From Mesorhizobium sp. PAMC28654 (GTDB lineage Bacteria; Pseudomonadota; Alphaproteobacteria; Rhizobiales; Rhizobiaceae): a stretch of 64,000 nt of DNA. The stretch lies in assembly GCF_020616515.1 (NCBI RefSeq), contig NZ_CP085135.1, positions 1,364,001-1,428,000 on the forward strand. The letters run 5' to 3'. Numbering within the stretch: position 1 is the first letter of the stretch; the number at the start of each line of letters is the position of its first letter. The notes beneath the pieces are model-generated. The model saw only the letters and a program-made list of their open reading frames with translations. It did not search any database and was not told the DNA's origin. Positions 20,109 through 28,700 of this stretch are shown here, one piece after another. The position numbers were made by a program, and so were the translations under genes.

Positions 20109-21173
20109 TTGTCTTCCGTATCCCACTTCGCGAACGATATTCCCAAAAGCCCGATTGCGGCCGAATTCGCCCAAGGTCGAAAGCGCCTCGATTCGATGTG
20201 GAACGGCATCATCCCCGGCATCGTGCTGGTGGCGATGATCACGGCCGTCGCCTTTTCGGCCCACAATGTCTCCGGCTTCGCCTTGTTCAGCCCGATGATC
20301 CTCGCCGTCGTTGCCGGCATGGTCTATTCAAACGTGCTCGGCATGCCCACTCACGCCAAGGCGGGAATCGCGTTTTCACAGCGCCGGCTGTTGCGCTTCG
20401 CCATCGTGCTGCTCGGCTTCCAGCTGACGCTCGGCCAAGTGGTGTCGATCGGCGCCAGCGGCGTCGGCATTGTGGCGCTGACCCTTGGCGCGACCTTCGT
20501 TTTCACCATCACGCTCGGCCGGCTGATCGGCGTCGACGCCAAGCTGGCGCAGCTGATTGCCGCCGGCACCTCGATCTGCGGCGCCTCGGCGATCGTCGCC
20601 ACCAACATCGTCACCGATGCGCGCGATGAGGACGTCACCTACGCCGTCGCCTCGATCACCCTATTCGGCACCATTGCCATGCTCGGCTTCCCGCTGCTGG
20701 CGCCAGTACTCGGCCTCGACCAGCACGCTTTCGGCCTGTGGGCGGGCGCTTCGATCCATGAAGTGGCGCAGGTCGTCGGCGCCGGTTTCCAGAACGGCAC
20801 CCAGTCTGGCGAGATCGCCACCATCGCCAAGCTCACCCGCGTCGCAATGCTGGCGCCGATGGTCGTCGCGCTCGGCCTGATAGCCCGCCGCAAGAGCAGC
20901 AGTGATCAGTCAGCGGCGCGACCGCCCATGCCGTGGTTCGTAGCCGCCTTCGTGGCCGTCGTGGCGCTGAACAGCCTCGTTGCCGTGCCTGCCGAGGTGA
21001 AGTCTGTAATGGCGCTTGCAACCACCATCATGCTGACCATGGGGCTGGCCGCCATGGGCCTGCAGGCCGACATTTCGCAACTGCGCTCGCGCGGCCTGCG
21101 CCCGCTGGCGCTCGCCTTCTCGGCCTTCCTGTTCATCGGCTGCTTCAGCCTGATGCTGGTGAAGTTCGCCTAG
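20109..21173 (+). CDS. YeiH family putative sulfate exporter
   Basis: The 354-residue protein has about ten membrane helices and the conserved YeiH/UPF0324 motifs [36 protein letters not shown] and [14 protein letters not shown]. The family is annotated as putative sulfate exporter, with little direct proof. The start is taken as TTG 20109, with GGAG 7 bases upstream, because longer readings overlap the divergent nucleotidyltransferase gene and lack family similarity. It is usually found next to a LysR gene; none is adjacent here. Confidence 0.9.
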   Translation: MSSVSHFANDIPKSPIAAEFAQGRKRLDSMWNGIIPGIVLVAMITAVAFSAHNVSGFALFSPMILAVVAGMVYSNVLGMPTHAKAGIAFSQRRLLRFAIVLLGFQLTLGQVVSIGASGVGIVALTLGATFVFTITLGRLIGVDAKLAQLIAAGTSICGASAIVATNIVTDARDEDVTYAVASITLFGTIAMLGFPLLAPVLGLDQHAFGLWAGASIHEVAQVVGAGFQNGTQSGEIATIAKLTRVAMLAPMVVALGLIARRKSSSDQSAARPPMPWFVAAFVAVVALNSLVAVPAEVKSVMALATTIMLTMGLAAMGLQADISQLRSRGLRPLALAFSAFLFIGCFSLMLVKFA

Positions 21174-21238
21174 AACATATTGACATTCAGTCAGACCGGT
21201 ATTGGCTGCCGCGGCAGGTTTCCCCGTTAAGAGACCGC

Positions 21239-21913
21239 CTATCGGACGGTTGCGATGCCGGCCAGAATGAGGTCGATGCCGGCAAGGAATTGCTCGCGGT
21301 CGTCGTGTTCGCGCAGCTTGGCCGCCACCTGATGCACGAAGGCGTGCTCCGCCGGCTGGAGCTCTGCCCACCGTGCGGCGACGCTGGCGAGGAACGCCGT
21401 ACGATCCGTCCCGCCTGGGAGGACGCGGCGGGCGTTCGCCGCATTCTGCCCGGCGGCGCCAAGAATGTAGGTCACCAGCACGGACCAGGCGTCGAACCAC
21501 GCGCGTTCGGGAACGCCGAGCGCCTGGATCCGAGCGCCAATGCCTTCGGAGATCCGCACCATCGCGGACTGCCACGGCTCTCGTGAAAGCTGGGCACCCA
21601 CCCAGGGATGTGCGTCGATCGCGTCGAATACGCCCAGCGCAATGGAGCGGATCTCCTCGCGCGGCTCCGCGCCGCTGGCCACACCGGCCATGGCTCGGGT
21701 GATGACGTCGTCAGCCGCCGCCGCGAGCAGTTCGTTCTTGTCGGTGATATGCCAGTAGATCGCACCGGCCCCGGTTGCCAGGCGCGCCGCGAGCGCACGG
21801 AAGGTCAGGGCGCTCTCGCCATCGGTGTCAAGGATTTCGATCGCGGCTTCGACGATCCGCTCCTTTGAGAGCGCGTCCGTGCGCCGTTCAGTCCGCTGAT
21901 TCTTCGTAGCCAT
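21239..21913 (-). CDS. TetR family regulator
   Basis: The 224-residue protein has a TetR helix-turn-helix (ALTFRALAARLATGAGAIYW then HITDKNELL) and a C-terminal domain of the tetracycline-repressor-like type (DAIDAHPWVGAQLSREPWQ). It diverges from the TetX-like monooxygenase gene; two TGGAAC/GTTCCA palindromes lie between them. The ATG at 21913 is preferred because the 12 codons upstream would overlap the first palindrome. It probably represses both itself and the monooxygenase, with release by a small aromatic ligand. Confidence 0.9.
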   Translation of the reverse strand: MATKNQRTERRTDALSKERIVEAAIEILDTDGESALTFRALAARLATGAGAIYWHITDKNELLAAAADDVITRAMAGVASGAEPREEIRSIALGVFDAIDAHPWVGAQLSREPWQSAMVRISEGIGARIQALGVPERAWFDAWSVLVTYILGAAGQNAANARRVLPGGTDRTAFLASVAARWAELQPAEHAFVHQVAAKLREHDDREQFLAGIDLILAGIATVR

Positions 21914-21933
21914 GAGCACTATCTTGACATCTA

Positions 21934-21974
21934 TGGAACATTGTTCCAATGCCTATTTATGGAACAACGTTCCA
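21934..21974. promoter_or_regulatory. Twin palindromic operators (TGGAACnnnGTTCCA)
   Basis: TGGAACATTGTTCCA at 21934-21948 is a perfect palindrome around a central T. TGGAACAACGTTCCA at 21960-21974 has the same 6-base arms. Their centres are 26 bases apart, about two and a half helical turns, which is enough for two TetR dimers. They fill the 84-bp gap between the divergent TetR (start 21913) and monooxygenase (start 21998) genes. This layout matches classical tetR/tet control regions; binding is inferred. Confidence 0.8.
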
Positions 21975-21997
21975 GGAGATTTTCAAGGAACACGGCA

Positions 21998-23148
21998 ATG
22001 ACACCAGTCACGATCATCGGCGCGGGTCTCGGCGGCCTCACCCTCGCACGTGTCCTCCACGTCCATGGCATTCCCACGACGATCTACGAAGCGGAACCTT
22101 CGGCCGAGGCCCGCACGCAGGGCGGGCAACTCGATATCCACGAGCATAACGGGCAGGTCGCGCTCGAAGCGGCCGGCCTCACCGACGCGTTCCGCGCGAT
22201 CATCCACGAAGGCGGCGCGGCGTCACGCGTGCTCGACCGGCACGGCACGGTGCTGCTCGAGGAACCCGATGATGGCAACGGCGGACGCCCCGAAGTGCTT
22301 CGCGGCGACCTGCGGCGGGTTCTCATCGAATCCCTGCCCGCGCGGACGATCCGGTGGGGAAAGAAGTTGACCGACGTCGCGGCGCTTGGTGATGGCCGCC
22401 AAGAGCTGACATTCGCGGATGGGTCGAGCGTGCGCACCGAACTCCTCGTCGGCGCCGATGGCGCCTGGTCGAAGGTCCGGCCCTTGCTGTCGGATGCGAA
22501 GCCCGAATATGTCGGCGTGTCGTTCATCGAGACCTATCTGTACCATGCCGACGTGCGGCACGCCGCTGCGGCCAAAGCGGTCGGCGGCGGCGCGCTGTTC
22601 GCGCCCGCCCCAGGAAAAGGGATCTTCGCGCATCGCGAGGCGGGAGGCGTTCTTCACACCTACGCCCAACTGAAGCGGCCCGCCGAGTGGTTCGCCGGCA
22701 TCGACTTCTCCGACGCCGCCGCGGCGAAGGCTCGGGTGGCGGCCGAGTTCGACGGCTGGGCGACGGCGCTCACCGCGCTGATCACCGACGGCGAAACCCC
22801 GCCCGTCCTGCGCACGATCAACGCACTGCCGGACAGCCACAGATGGGATCGCGTGCCGGCGTGACGCTGCTGGGTGATGCCGCGCATCTGGCGCGGCCGG
22901 CCGGCGAAGGCGCGAACCTGGCGATGTTTGATGGCGCCGAACTCGCAAAGGCGATCGCCGCGCATCCCCATGACATCGAAGCCGCACTCACCGTCTACGA
23001 GGCGGCGATGTTCCCGCGCAGCGAAGCGGAAGCCGCCGATGCGCACCAGATTCTGGATCTCTGCATCGGCGAGCGCGCACCGTTCGGTCTCATCGATTTC
23101 TTCACCAGCGCGTCCAAGGGAGAGAAAAAAGGAGCCGCGCGGCACTGA
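21998..23148 (+). pseudogene. TetX-like FAD-dependent monooxygenase, frameshifted
   Basis: The N-terminal part has the FAD-binding GAGLGGLTLARVL at residues 8-20. It also has the TetX-like stretch ARTQGGQLDIHEHNGQ and RGDLRRVLIESL with its conserved Asp/Arg. The frame stops at 22862-22864 just before the second FAD motif, which appears in the next frame as GDAAHLARPAGEGANLAMFD and runs on to 23148. One missing G in CCGGCG (22856-22861) explains this; CCGGGCGTG would read PGVTLLGDAAH. The repaired protein would have about 383 residues, the size of TetX. It would hydroxylate an aromatic or polyketide compound; tetracycline inactivation is only a possibility. Confidence 0.85.
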
Positions 23149-23207
23149 TCCATCTTGCCCACCGCCAAGCGCTGCAAGCCGAGCGGCGGGCAGGAACGTC
23201 TCGCAAT

Positions 23208-23378
23208 ATGTCAACGAACGCCGCATCGCCGAGACCTGCCGCTTCCGACATCATCGCAGCCGAGATCGGCGACCCGGTATGCGACGATGGCGGGGCACGA
23301 TCACGCGGCGAGATTCACACGCAATTGATCGATATGGCGACCGCAGCCTTCACCCGCGCGCTGAGGACCAATCAGTAG
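23208..23378 (+). CDS. Small open frame, unknown (uncertain)
   Basis: A 56-residue frame lies between the monooxygenase gene and the converging methionine sulfoxide reductase gene. Its second half (EIHTQLIDMATAAFTRALR) looks like a helix, but no family is recognised and no good ribosome-binding site is seen. It may be a chance frame or a remnant. Confidence 0.2.
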   Translation: MSTNAASPRPAASDIIAAEIGDPVCDDGGARSRGEIHTQLIDMATAAFTRALRTNQ

Positions 23379-23406
23379 GCCGCCTGGCCCGCCGTCAAGA
23401 CCCGGT

Positions 23407-23904
23407 TCAGTCCTCGAACGAACTGGCCGCGACATAGATCGCGGCGAGCTTCTCGATGCCGGCCTGGTCGACGCTGTCGAAACGGCCGGGCAGCGGGCTG
23501 TCGAGATCGAGCACGCCGAATGCGCCATCATTGTCCTGCAGGAGCACGACCAGTTCCGAGCGCGAAGCGGCATCGCAGGCGATGTGGCCGGGGAAATCAT
23601 GCACATCCTTGATCAGCATCGACATGCCAAGTTCGACCGCCGTTCCGCACACGCCCTGGCCGACCGCGATGCGCACGCAGGCAGGCTTGCCCTGGAAGGG
23701 GCCGAGCACCATTTCCTCGTCGGATTGCAGGAAGTAGAAGCCGGCCCAGTTGAGGTCGGGCACCATCTGGAAGATCAGCGCGGCGGTGTTGGCGGCGTTG
23801 GCGATCGAGTCGCGCTCGCCGTCGAGCAGCGCCTTCAACTGGGTGGCGAGGTCGCGGTAGAACGCGGCCTTGTCTGACGTATCGATGGCCTTGGCCGCAA
23901 ACAT
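23407..23904 (-). CDS. GAF-domain free methionine-(R)-sulfoxide reductase
   Basis: The 165-residue GAF protein has the three cysteines of fRMsr enzymes: Cys76 (GKPACVRI), Cys86 (GQGVCGTA) and Cys110 (HIACDAAS). The spacing of 10 and 24 equals that of the yeast enzyme YKG9 (91, 101, 125). It reduces free methionine-R-sulfoxide with thioredoxin and so repairs oxidised methionine in the cytoplasm. The ATG at 23904 has GGAG 9 bases upstream; METSI five codons earlier is possible. It is monocistronic. Confidence 0.92.
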   Translation of the reverse strand: MFAAKAIDTSDKAAFYRDLATQLKALLDGERDSIANAANTAALIFQMVPDLNWAGFYFLQSDEEMVLGPFQGKPACVRIAVGQGVCGTAVELGMSMLIKDVHDFPGHIACDAASRSELVVLLQDNDGAFGVLDLDSPLPGRFDSVDQAGIEKLAAIYVAASSFED

Positions 23905-23984
23905 TATGCTTGTCTCCATATCGGGAATCGCGGTCTGCGTTCCTGCAGCCTGTCTGCACCAAACCACGGTTGGGACATAGTATC

Positions 23985-24182
23985 GTGAATTCCACGCATT
24001 GCGAAAGCCGCGCGATCAGAACTGAATTGTTCACAACGCCTATTTCCAGCGAACCGATACCGGCCGCCGAAATCGACGAGATGATCTGGCTGGAACCGGG
24101 CCTTGCCCGAGCGTTCAACCTCGCGCCGCTCAGGCTGGAAAGCGTGTTGCCGGTCCGCAAGGCCTTGCGACAGGCCCCCTGA
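23985..24182 (+). pseudogene. Probable C-terminal remnant of a Nudix hydrolase
   Basis: The frame ending at 24182 contains TELFTTPISSEPIPAAEID followed by EMIWLEPG and FNLAPLRLESVLP. This is how many Nudix hydrolases end: a strand, a PAAEIDE turn, then a LAPL...VLP helix. No Nudix box precedes it; upstream is the promoter region of the methionine sulfoxide reductase gene. It is therefore read as a truncated leftover. The assignment rests on a short pattern and is moderate at best. Confidence 0.4.
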
Positions 24183-24239
24183 GCGGACAGCCTCGCAAAA
24201 GGCCGCCTGCGCGATGCCAATCTTTCAAGGGCATTGCCG

Positions 24240-24437
24240 TCAAGAGCAAAGCCAGAGCTTCTGGCACGTCCGTGCAATCATATGGGGCGGCGGCACATGC
24301 GGTTCGCCTCCGGAGGGGCGACGCGCCCGTTCGAGCAACATGCGTACTTCCTCAGGACGCACGCGGTCGCGCGCCATCACCAACTGGATCATCGGGTCGC
24401 CCAGCAGCTCTTCCAGCGTGTTGATGGTCTCGTTCAT
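24240..24437 (-). CDS. Small conserved hypothetical protein
   Basis: The 65-residue protein starts MNETINTLEELLGDPMIQLV and has a helical first half, then a Pro/Arg-rich linker (RRPSGGEPHVPPPHM). A strong GGAGG stands about 7 bases before ATG 24437, which supports it as a real gene. The NETINTLEELLGDP..LVMARD pattern is typical of small rhizobial proteins of unknown function. No membrane segment or signal peptide is seen. Confidence 0.6.
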   Translation of the reverse strand: MNETINTLEELLGDPMIQLVMARDRVRPEEVRMLLERARRPSGGEPHVPPPHMIARTCQKLWLCS

Positions 24438-24574
24438 CCGTTGCCTCCTCGAATACCGGCCCGCAACCGATAGATAGGGAGGCAATCATGGCCCGCCAAT
24501 GACGCTTAGCCGGCGATCTCGTGTCCTCGCCAGGATTTTTCGGACACAAAGACGTGTCCGGCGGCGAGCATGCG

Positions 24575-24973
24575 CTAAGCCGGTGGCGGCGCGCCTTCAT
24601 ATTGCGGCAGGCCGTCGTCAAGTTTCACCCAGGCCTGCTTCGAGGCCGTGAAAATATGCATTTGCGGCTTGAAGAAAGAAGGATCGTCGAGCGAGCCGGA
24701 GGTGACCCCGACAATGCCGGCGGCCTCGCGCCGTGAAAACATCGTCGTGCCGCAGTGCGGACAATAGCCACGCTTGATGTCGGGCGATGAATTCACGGTT
24801 GCCAGTGGCCCTTCGATGGTCAGATCGTCGATGCGAAACAGCACGCGTGCGTTGAAGGCGGCGCCAATGGCCTTCTGACAAAGCCGGCAATGACAGACCC
24901 GTTCATTGATCGGCGCGGCATCAGCCGAATATCGCACCGCCCCGCACAGACACCCGCCCTGATATTTCGTCAT
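24575..24973 (-). CDS. GFA family zinc protein
   Basis: The 132-residue protein has the Mss4-like fold signature of the GFA (glutathione-dependent formaldehyde-activating enzyme-like) family: Cys8 and Cys10 in GGCLCGAVRY, Cys27, Cys29 and Cys32 in CHCRLC, and Cys71 and Cys74 in CPHCGT. These bind two zinc ions. The name is historical and most members have no proven reaction with formaldehyde. ATG 24973 fits the family N-terminus (MTKYQGGCLCG). It seems to be transcribed alone. Confidence 0.92.
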   Translation of the reverse strand: MTKYQGGCLCGAVRYSADAAPINERVCHCRLCQKAIGAAFNARVLFRIDDLTIEGPLATVNSSPDIKRGYCPHCGTTMFSRREAAGIVGVTSGSLDDPSFFKPQMHIFTASKQAWVKLDDGLPQYEGAPPPA

Positions 24974-25152
24974 CGCCCTGATCCATCGTTCTGAAAGATC
25001 GGGAAAGGTAGCCGCGGCAGCATTCCGGTCAATTGAAAAGCCTTGATGAATATCCATCGGCCATCGCGATGCGATCCGTCGCCGCGATTGGCCCAACGCT
25101 CGGCGACCTTTGACCATTCCCAGCCGGCCGCCCCGGAGACAGCCGGCGCTGG

Positions 25153-26001
25153 TCATTCGGCTTCGCTGACCACCTCGTCCCAGGTCTTCACCTTGGTCTC
25201 GCCATTGAGGAACGGTAGCGCGGCGGCCGTCAGTTCCGGCGCGAAGAAGACGTCGTAGTGGGTACGGTTGGGCAGGATCGCCAATCGGTTTTGCGACATG
25301 GTCTCGCGCATCCAGCCGGCGTCCTTCAGCCCGCCACCGAGCATCTGGTAGAACTTGATCTCGTGCTCGGGTTTGTACATGTCGCTGTCGCCATAGGCCA
25401 GCATGACAGGCATCTTCAGCTTGGCCACGTCGGCGGAGTAGTCGCGGTCCTGGCGCATGAAGTTGCCGAGCGCGTCGAGCAGTTTCGGGAAGTCCTCGGG
25501 ATGCGGCGCCACCGCGACGTAGGATTTGTACATCGGCGTCTCCTTCATGAATGCGGCCGCGGCCGCGCTCACCTGCGCCTGCTGCGGGCGCATCTCGTCA
25601 TAGAAGCCGTCCGAGGCGTAGCCGGTTGACACCAGGACGAGGCGGCGCACCGCCTCCGGGTGCTGTGCAGCCATGCGGAAGGCGACACCGCCGCCCAGCG
25701 AATAGCCCATGACGTCGACCTTGTCATAGCCGAGCGCCTTGATGATATCAGCCATATCGTCGCCTATCGCCTCCAGGGCAAATGGCCGGTCGCCGAGCGC
25801 GGTGCGGCCATGCCCTTGCAGGTCGACTCCGATGACGGTGCGGTTTTCGGCAAGCTTAGGCAGGATCGGCGCGAACATGTCGGTGGAGCCGAGGCCGCCG
25901 TGCAGCAGAAGAAGCGGCTCCCCCTTGCCGTAGATGGCGTAGTGATAATTCAGGCCATTGATCGGCAGCAGGCCGGATTTGGTTGGCTGTAGTGTGGTCA
26001 T
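25153..26001 (-). CDS. Alpha/beta hydrolase
   Basis: The 282-residue protein is a typical alpha/beta hydrolase with the oxyanion motif LLLHGGLGST (31-40), nucleophile Ser101 in GYSLGG, an Asp in AYGDSDMYKPEH and a His in LPNRTHYDVF. The substrate is unknown; it may be an esterase or haloperoxidase-like enzyme. ATG 26001 has AGGAGG about 9 bases upstream. It lies 88 bases downstream of the SRPBCC gene on the same strand and could share its promoter. Confidence 0.92.
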   Translation of the reverse strand: MTTLQPTKSGLLPINGLNYHYAIYGKGEPLLLLHGGLGSTDMFAPILPKLAENRTVIGVDLQGHGRTALGDRPFALEAIGDDMADIIKALGYDKVDVMGYSLGGGVAFRMAAQHPEAVRRLVLVSTGYASDGFYDEMRPQQAQVSAAAAAFMKETPMYKSYVAVAPHPEDFPKLLDALGNFMRQDRDYSADVAKLKMPVMLAYGDSDMYKPEHEIKFYQMLGGGLKDAGWMRETMSQNRLAILPNRTHYDVFFAPELTAAALPFLNGETKVKTWDEVVSEAE

Positions 26002-26089
26002 GGCAGTTTTGCCTCCTCGGCATTTGTGAAGTCGGCGCGGCCACGAGCCGCAGCCGAAGCTAGAATGGAAAAACGCGAGTCCGGGCGTA

Positions 26090-26575
26090 TCAAAGGGTTT
26101 TGGCGACCGCCTCGAGCTGATCGGTGCACTGGCCCCAGCCTTGGTGAAAACCCATCTTCTCGTGCTGCTCCCGGTCCGCGACGCTCCAGTGCCGCACGCG
26201 AGCAATATAGCGGGTCTTGCCCTCGCCTTCGTCCTCGAAGGTCAGAACGCCGGTCATGAACGGCTTTTCGGAAGGCTCCCAGGTCTGGGTATAGGCGTCG
26301 GTGAAAACGATCTTCTTGCCGGGAATGACATCCAGGAAGACGCCCTGGTTTGGGAATTCATTGCCGTCGGGACCAGCCATGACGATGAGGCTCGAGCCGC
26401 CGGTGCGCACATCCAGTTCGGCGCGCGGTGTCGTCCATGGTTTTGGAGCGAACCATTGCGTCAAAAGCTTCGGCTCGGTCCAGCAGCGATAGACGTTCCC
26501 GCGCGGCGCATCGATGATGCGGGCGATAGCCAATTCGCGGTCGTTGGCTGGGGCGATGTCGAGCTTGGTGGTCAT
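26090..26575 (-). CDS. SRPBCC/AHSA1 domain protein
   Basis: The 161-residue protein has the AHSA1-type pattern: IARIIDAPRGNVYRCWTEP, WFAPKPWTTP and a C-terminal GFHQGWGQCTDQLEAVAKTL. Members bind hydrophobic ligands in a helix-grip fold and are often cotranscribed with an ArsR regulator, which is absent here. ATG 26575 is preceded by GAGGAGA at good distance. Function is unknown beyond the fold. Confidence 0.9.
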   Translation of the reverse strand: MTTKLDIAPANDRELAIARIIDAPRGNVYRCWTEPKLLTQWFAPKPWTTPRAELDVRTGGSSLIVMAGPDGNEFPNQGVFLDVIPGKKIVFTDAYTQTWEPSEKPFMTGVLTFEDEGEGKTRYIARVRHWSVADREQHEKMGFHQGWGQCTDQLEAVAKTL

Positions 26576-26707
26576 GATGGTCTCCTCACATACAAAGGCA
26601 GGTTCGATCTGATTTCCGTCCCAAGGACGAGCGGCGCGCGCGCAAGCCGACACGTCCCGCGAAAAAGATTCGACGAATGATCGGGATGCGCGACCGGATG
26701 CGAGGGT

Positions 26708-26956
26708 TCAGTGGCGCTTGGCTTGCACCAGATAGGCGTCGACCTCGGTCTCTCCGAGCCATTTTGCCGCTTCCAGGCGGTGCAAACCCTCGACCAGGAC
26801 ATGACGCTTGCCGTCATGGCGCACCTGGATCGGCGTCTTCATGCCGTTTTCCAGGATGTCCTCAGCCAGATGCCGGACCGTTTCGGGATGCAGCGTCTTC
26901 TTGCGCGCTGTCGGCACATAGATGTCGTCGACCTTGACCTTTTGGACTCTCAGCAT
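26708..26956 (-). CDS. ParB N-terminal domain-like protein
   Basis: The 82-residue protein consists only of a ParB/Srx-type N-terminal domain: VDDIYVPTARKKTLHPETVR, then LAEDILENGMKTPIQV and VLVEGLHRLEAAKWLGETEV. The last stretch contains the GxHR nucleotide-binding motif. Without helix-turn-helix or dimer domains it is not a chromosome-partition ParB; small stand-alone members may be CTPases or kinases of unknown role. ATG 26956 has GGAG 6 bases upstream; ATG 26968 is an alternative. It diverges from the thioesterase gene. Confidence 0.8.
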   Translation of the reverse strand: MLRVQKVKVDDIYVPTARKKTLHPETVRHLAEDILENGMKTPIQVRHDGKRHVLVEGLHRLEAAKWLGETEVDAYLVQAKRH

Positions 26957-27165
26957 GTCGACTCCCATGGCGGAAACGCCGCCCTCCCCTGAGATAGGCG
27001 GTTTACTGAAGGTGGCCAAGGGCACGGCTAGCGAATATGAGCCGAAGGCCGCTCCCGGTTGGAGATGCGGGGGTAGCAACCTGCTCCCGGCGGTTTGCCT
27101 GTTGTTGTGGATTTCGATATTGCGTGTCCGCGCTCACCTAGTGCGGGTATCCACGAAAGACTTCC

Positions 27166-27588
27166 ATGAGCAAACCTCTCGTCACCTTCATCGGCGTAAC
27201 GCATCCATGGATGTGCGACAGGATGGGCCACGTGAACGTGCGCCACTACGCGGCGATGTTTGACGATGCCAGTTTCCAGCTCCTCGGCCATATCGCCGGG
27301 CAAGACGACAACCAGGCGACGGAAGCTGGATGGGCCGATGTCCGCACGGAAATCGACTATCGGCATGAAACCAAGGCCGGCGCGCTTATCACCATCCATT
27401 CGCATGTCGTCAAAGTCGGCCGCACCTCCGTCACTTTCGAACAGGTTATGTCGGGGACGCTCGACGGCGTGGTCCATGCGGTGAGCAAGACGACGGGCGT
27501 GCGTTTCGATCTTAGCGCGCGTGCGTCAGTGCCTCTGGACGACGCCATGCGCGAGCGCGCGTCGGCACTGCTGATCGACCAAGCCTGA
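27166..27588 (+). CDS. Thioesterase family (hotdog-fold) protein
   Basis: The 140-residue protein matches 4HBT-type acyl-CoA thioesterases: a first strand, then CDRMGHVNVRHYAAMFDDAS, in which the Asp and the HVN turn mark the active site. A central ADVRTEIDYRHETKAGALI strand pair follows. It would hydrolyse an acyl-CoA of unknown chain. It converges with the LysR gene that controls the neighbouring amide/amine gene block and is probably separate from it. Confidence 0.87.
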   Translation: MSKPLVTFIGVTHPWMCDRMGHVNVRHYAAMFDDASFQLLGHIAGQDDNQATEAGWADVRTEIDYRHETKAGALITIHSHVVKVGRTSVTFEQVMSGTLDGVVHAVSKTTGVRFDLSARASVPLDDAMRERASALLIDQA

Positions 27589-27607
27589 TCAATTAGCCGG
27601 CAAATTT

Positions 27608-28564
27608 TCAAGCATTGTAGATGCGGTCGTCAAGCGGTGTCGCGGCAATGATCGCATGCAAGCCCGAGAGCAGCGCCTTCTCCGCGCGGTTCATCGTCTT
27701 GTCGGGGTTGACCAGCAGGAAGATGTCGATGGCCGGCGGCGCATCATAGGGCGGCAGCCGCCACAGCATGCCATCGGCCGCATCGCGCCGCGCTACATGC
27801 AGCGGCAGCGGTCCGATGCCGAGCCCAGCGACGATCATACGCCGCACTTCCTCCAGGCTCGATGACACGCCGACGACATCGGCATTGAGCCTGGCTTCGC
27901 TGCGAAGCAGCGCGACCGGCCGCAATGCATCCGAAATGTGATCGGTCTGGAAGGATACCGATGGCTCGCCCCTGAGATCCGCCAGCGTCAGCCCGGTTTG
28001 TCCGTAAAACCTATGATTCGGACCACAGAAGAAGCCGAAGAATTCGCGATAGACCATCGTGTACTCCAGCGCCGGATCGCGCTGGCTGACCAGGCAGATG
28101 CCGAAGGAGGCGCGGCGCTCCTTCACCTGCTTGGCAACCTCGGTGCTTGCCGCGACCGAAATGGTGATGCTGGCGCGCGGATAGTTGCTATGGAATTCCG
28201 ACAGGGCCTGATCGAAGATCGGCGAGACTACATGGCTGGCCGTGGCGATGATGACATGGCCGGTGACCTCGTCGCTTATACCCCGCATCAGCAAAGGCAG
28301 CTGCGATATCGTGCCGAATACCTCGACGCTCTGCTCGTAGAGCAGCCGGCCGACCTCGGTGAGTTCGAAACGCGTCGCATCGCGCTCGACCAGCCGCCGG
28401 CCGACTCGGTCTTCCAGCCGCCGTAGCGCGTTGCTGACACTTGGCTGCTTGAGGTTGAGCCGCTCGGCGGCACGCGTAATGCTTTTCACTTCCGCGATGA
28501 CGACGAATGTCCGCAGAAGGTTCCAGTCGAGATCCCAGACCAGCCGTTCGGGTCGCGCAACCAT
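27608..28564 (-). CDS. LysR family transcriptional regulator
   Basis: The 318-residue regulator has the LysR helix-turn-helix (ITRAAERLNLKQPSVSNALR) followed by the ligand-binding domain. It diverges from the amino-acid-type importer gene at 28701, and a TTTGCG-N9-CGCAAA palindrome lies between them. It is the probable activator of the importer, hydrolase, aminotransferase and BKACE genes at 28701-35597, with the transported substrate or an intermediate as inducer. Confidence 0.92.
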   Translation of the reverse strand: MVARPERLVWDLDWNLLRTFVVIAEVKSITRAAERLNLKQPSVSNALRRLEDRVGRRLVERDATRFELTEVGRLLYEQSVEVFGTISQLPLLMRGISDEVTGHVIIATASHVVSPIFDQALSEFHSNYPRASITISVAASTEVAKQVKERRASFGICLVSQRDPALEYTMVYREFFGFFCGPNHRFYGQTGLTLADLRGEPSVSFQTDHISDALRPVALLRSEARLNADVVGVSSSLEEVRRMIVAGLGIGPLPLHVARRDAADGMLWRLPPYDAPPAIDIFLLVNPDKTMNRAEKALLSGLHAIIAATPLDDRIYNA

Positions 28565-28599
28565 TCCCCAGATCTATGCTCCCTATTCCCATTATCTAT

Positions 28600-28620
28600 T
28601 TGCGCAATGCTATCGCAAAG
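28600..28620. promoter_or_regulatory. LysR-type palindrome TTTGCG-N9-CGCAAA
   Basis: Perfect 6-base arms TTTGCG (28600-28605) and CGCAAA (28615-28620) flank CAATGCTAT. The symmetry and length fit a LysR recognition site (T-N11-A core). It lies 36 bases upstream of the LysR start (28564) and 80 bases before the importer gene, which suits autoregulation plus activation of the divergent operon. Binding is inferred. Confidence 0.65.
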
Positions 28621-28700
28621 GCAATCATGAAATCAGGAGAGCGCCCCAACGCCTCCCAAGAACAAGACTTCGCGCTCCATCCAGAGGATCAAGAAATCAT

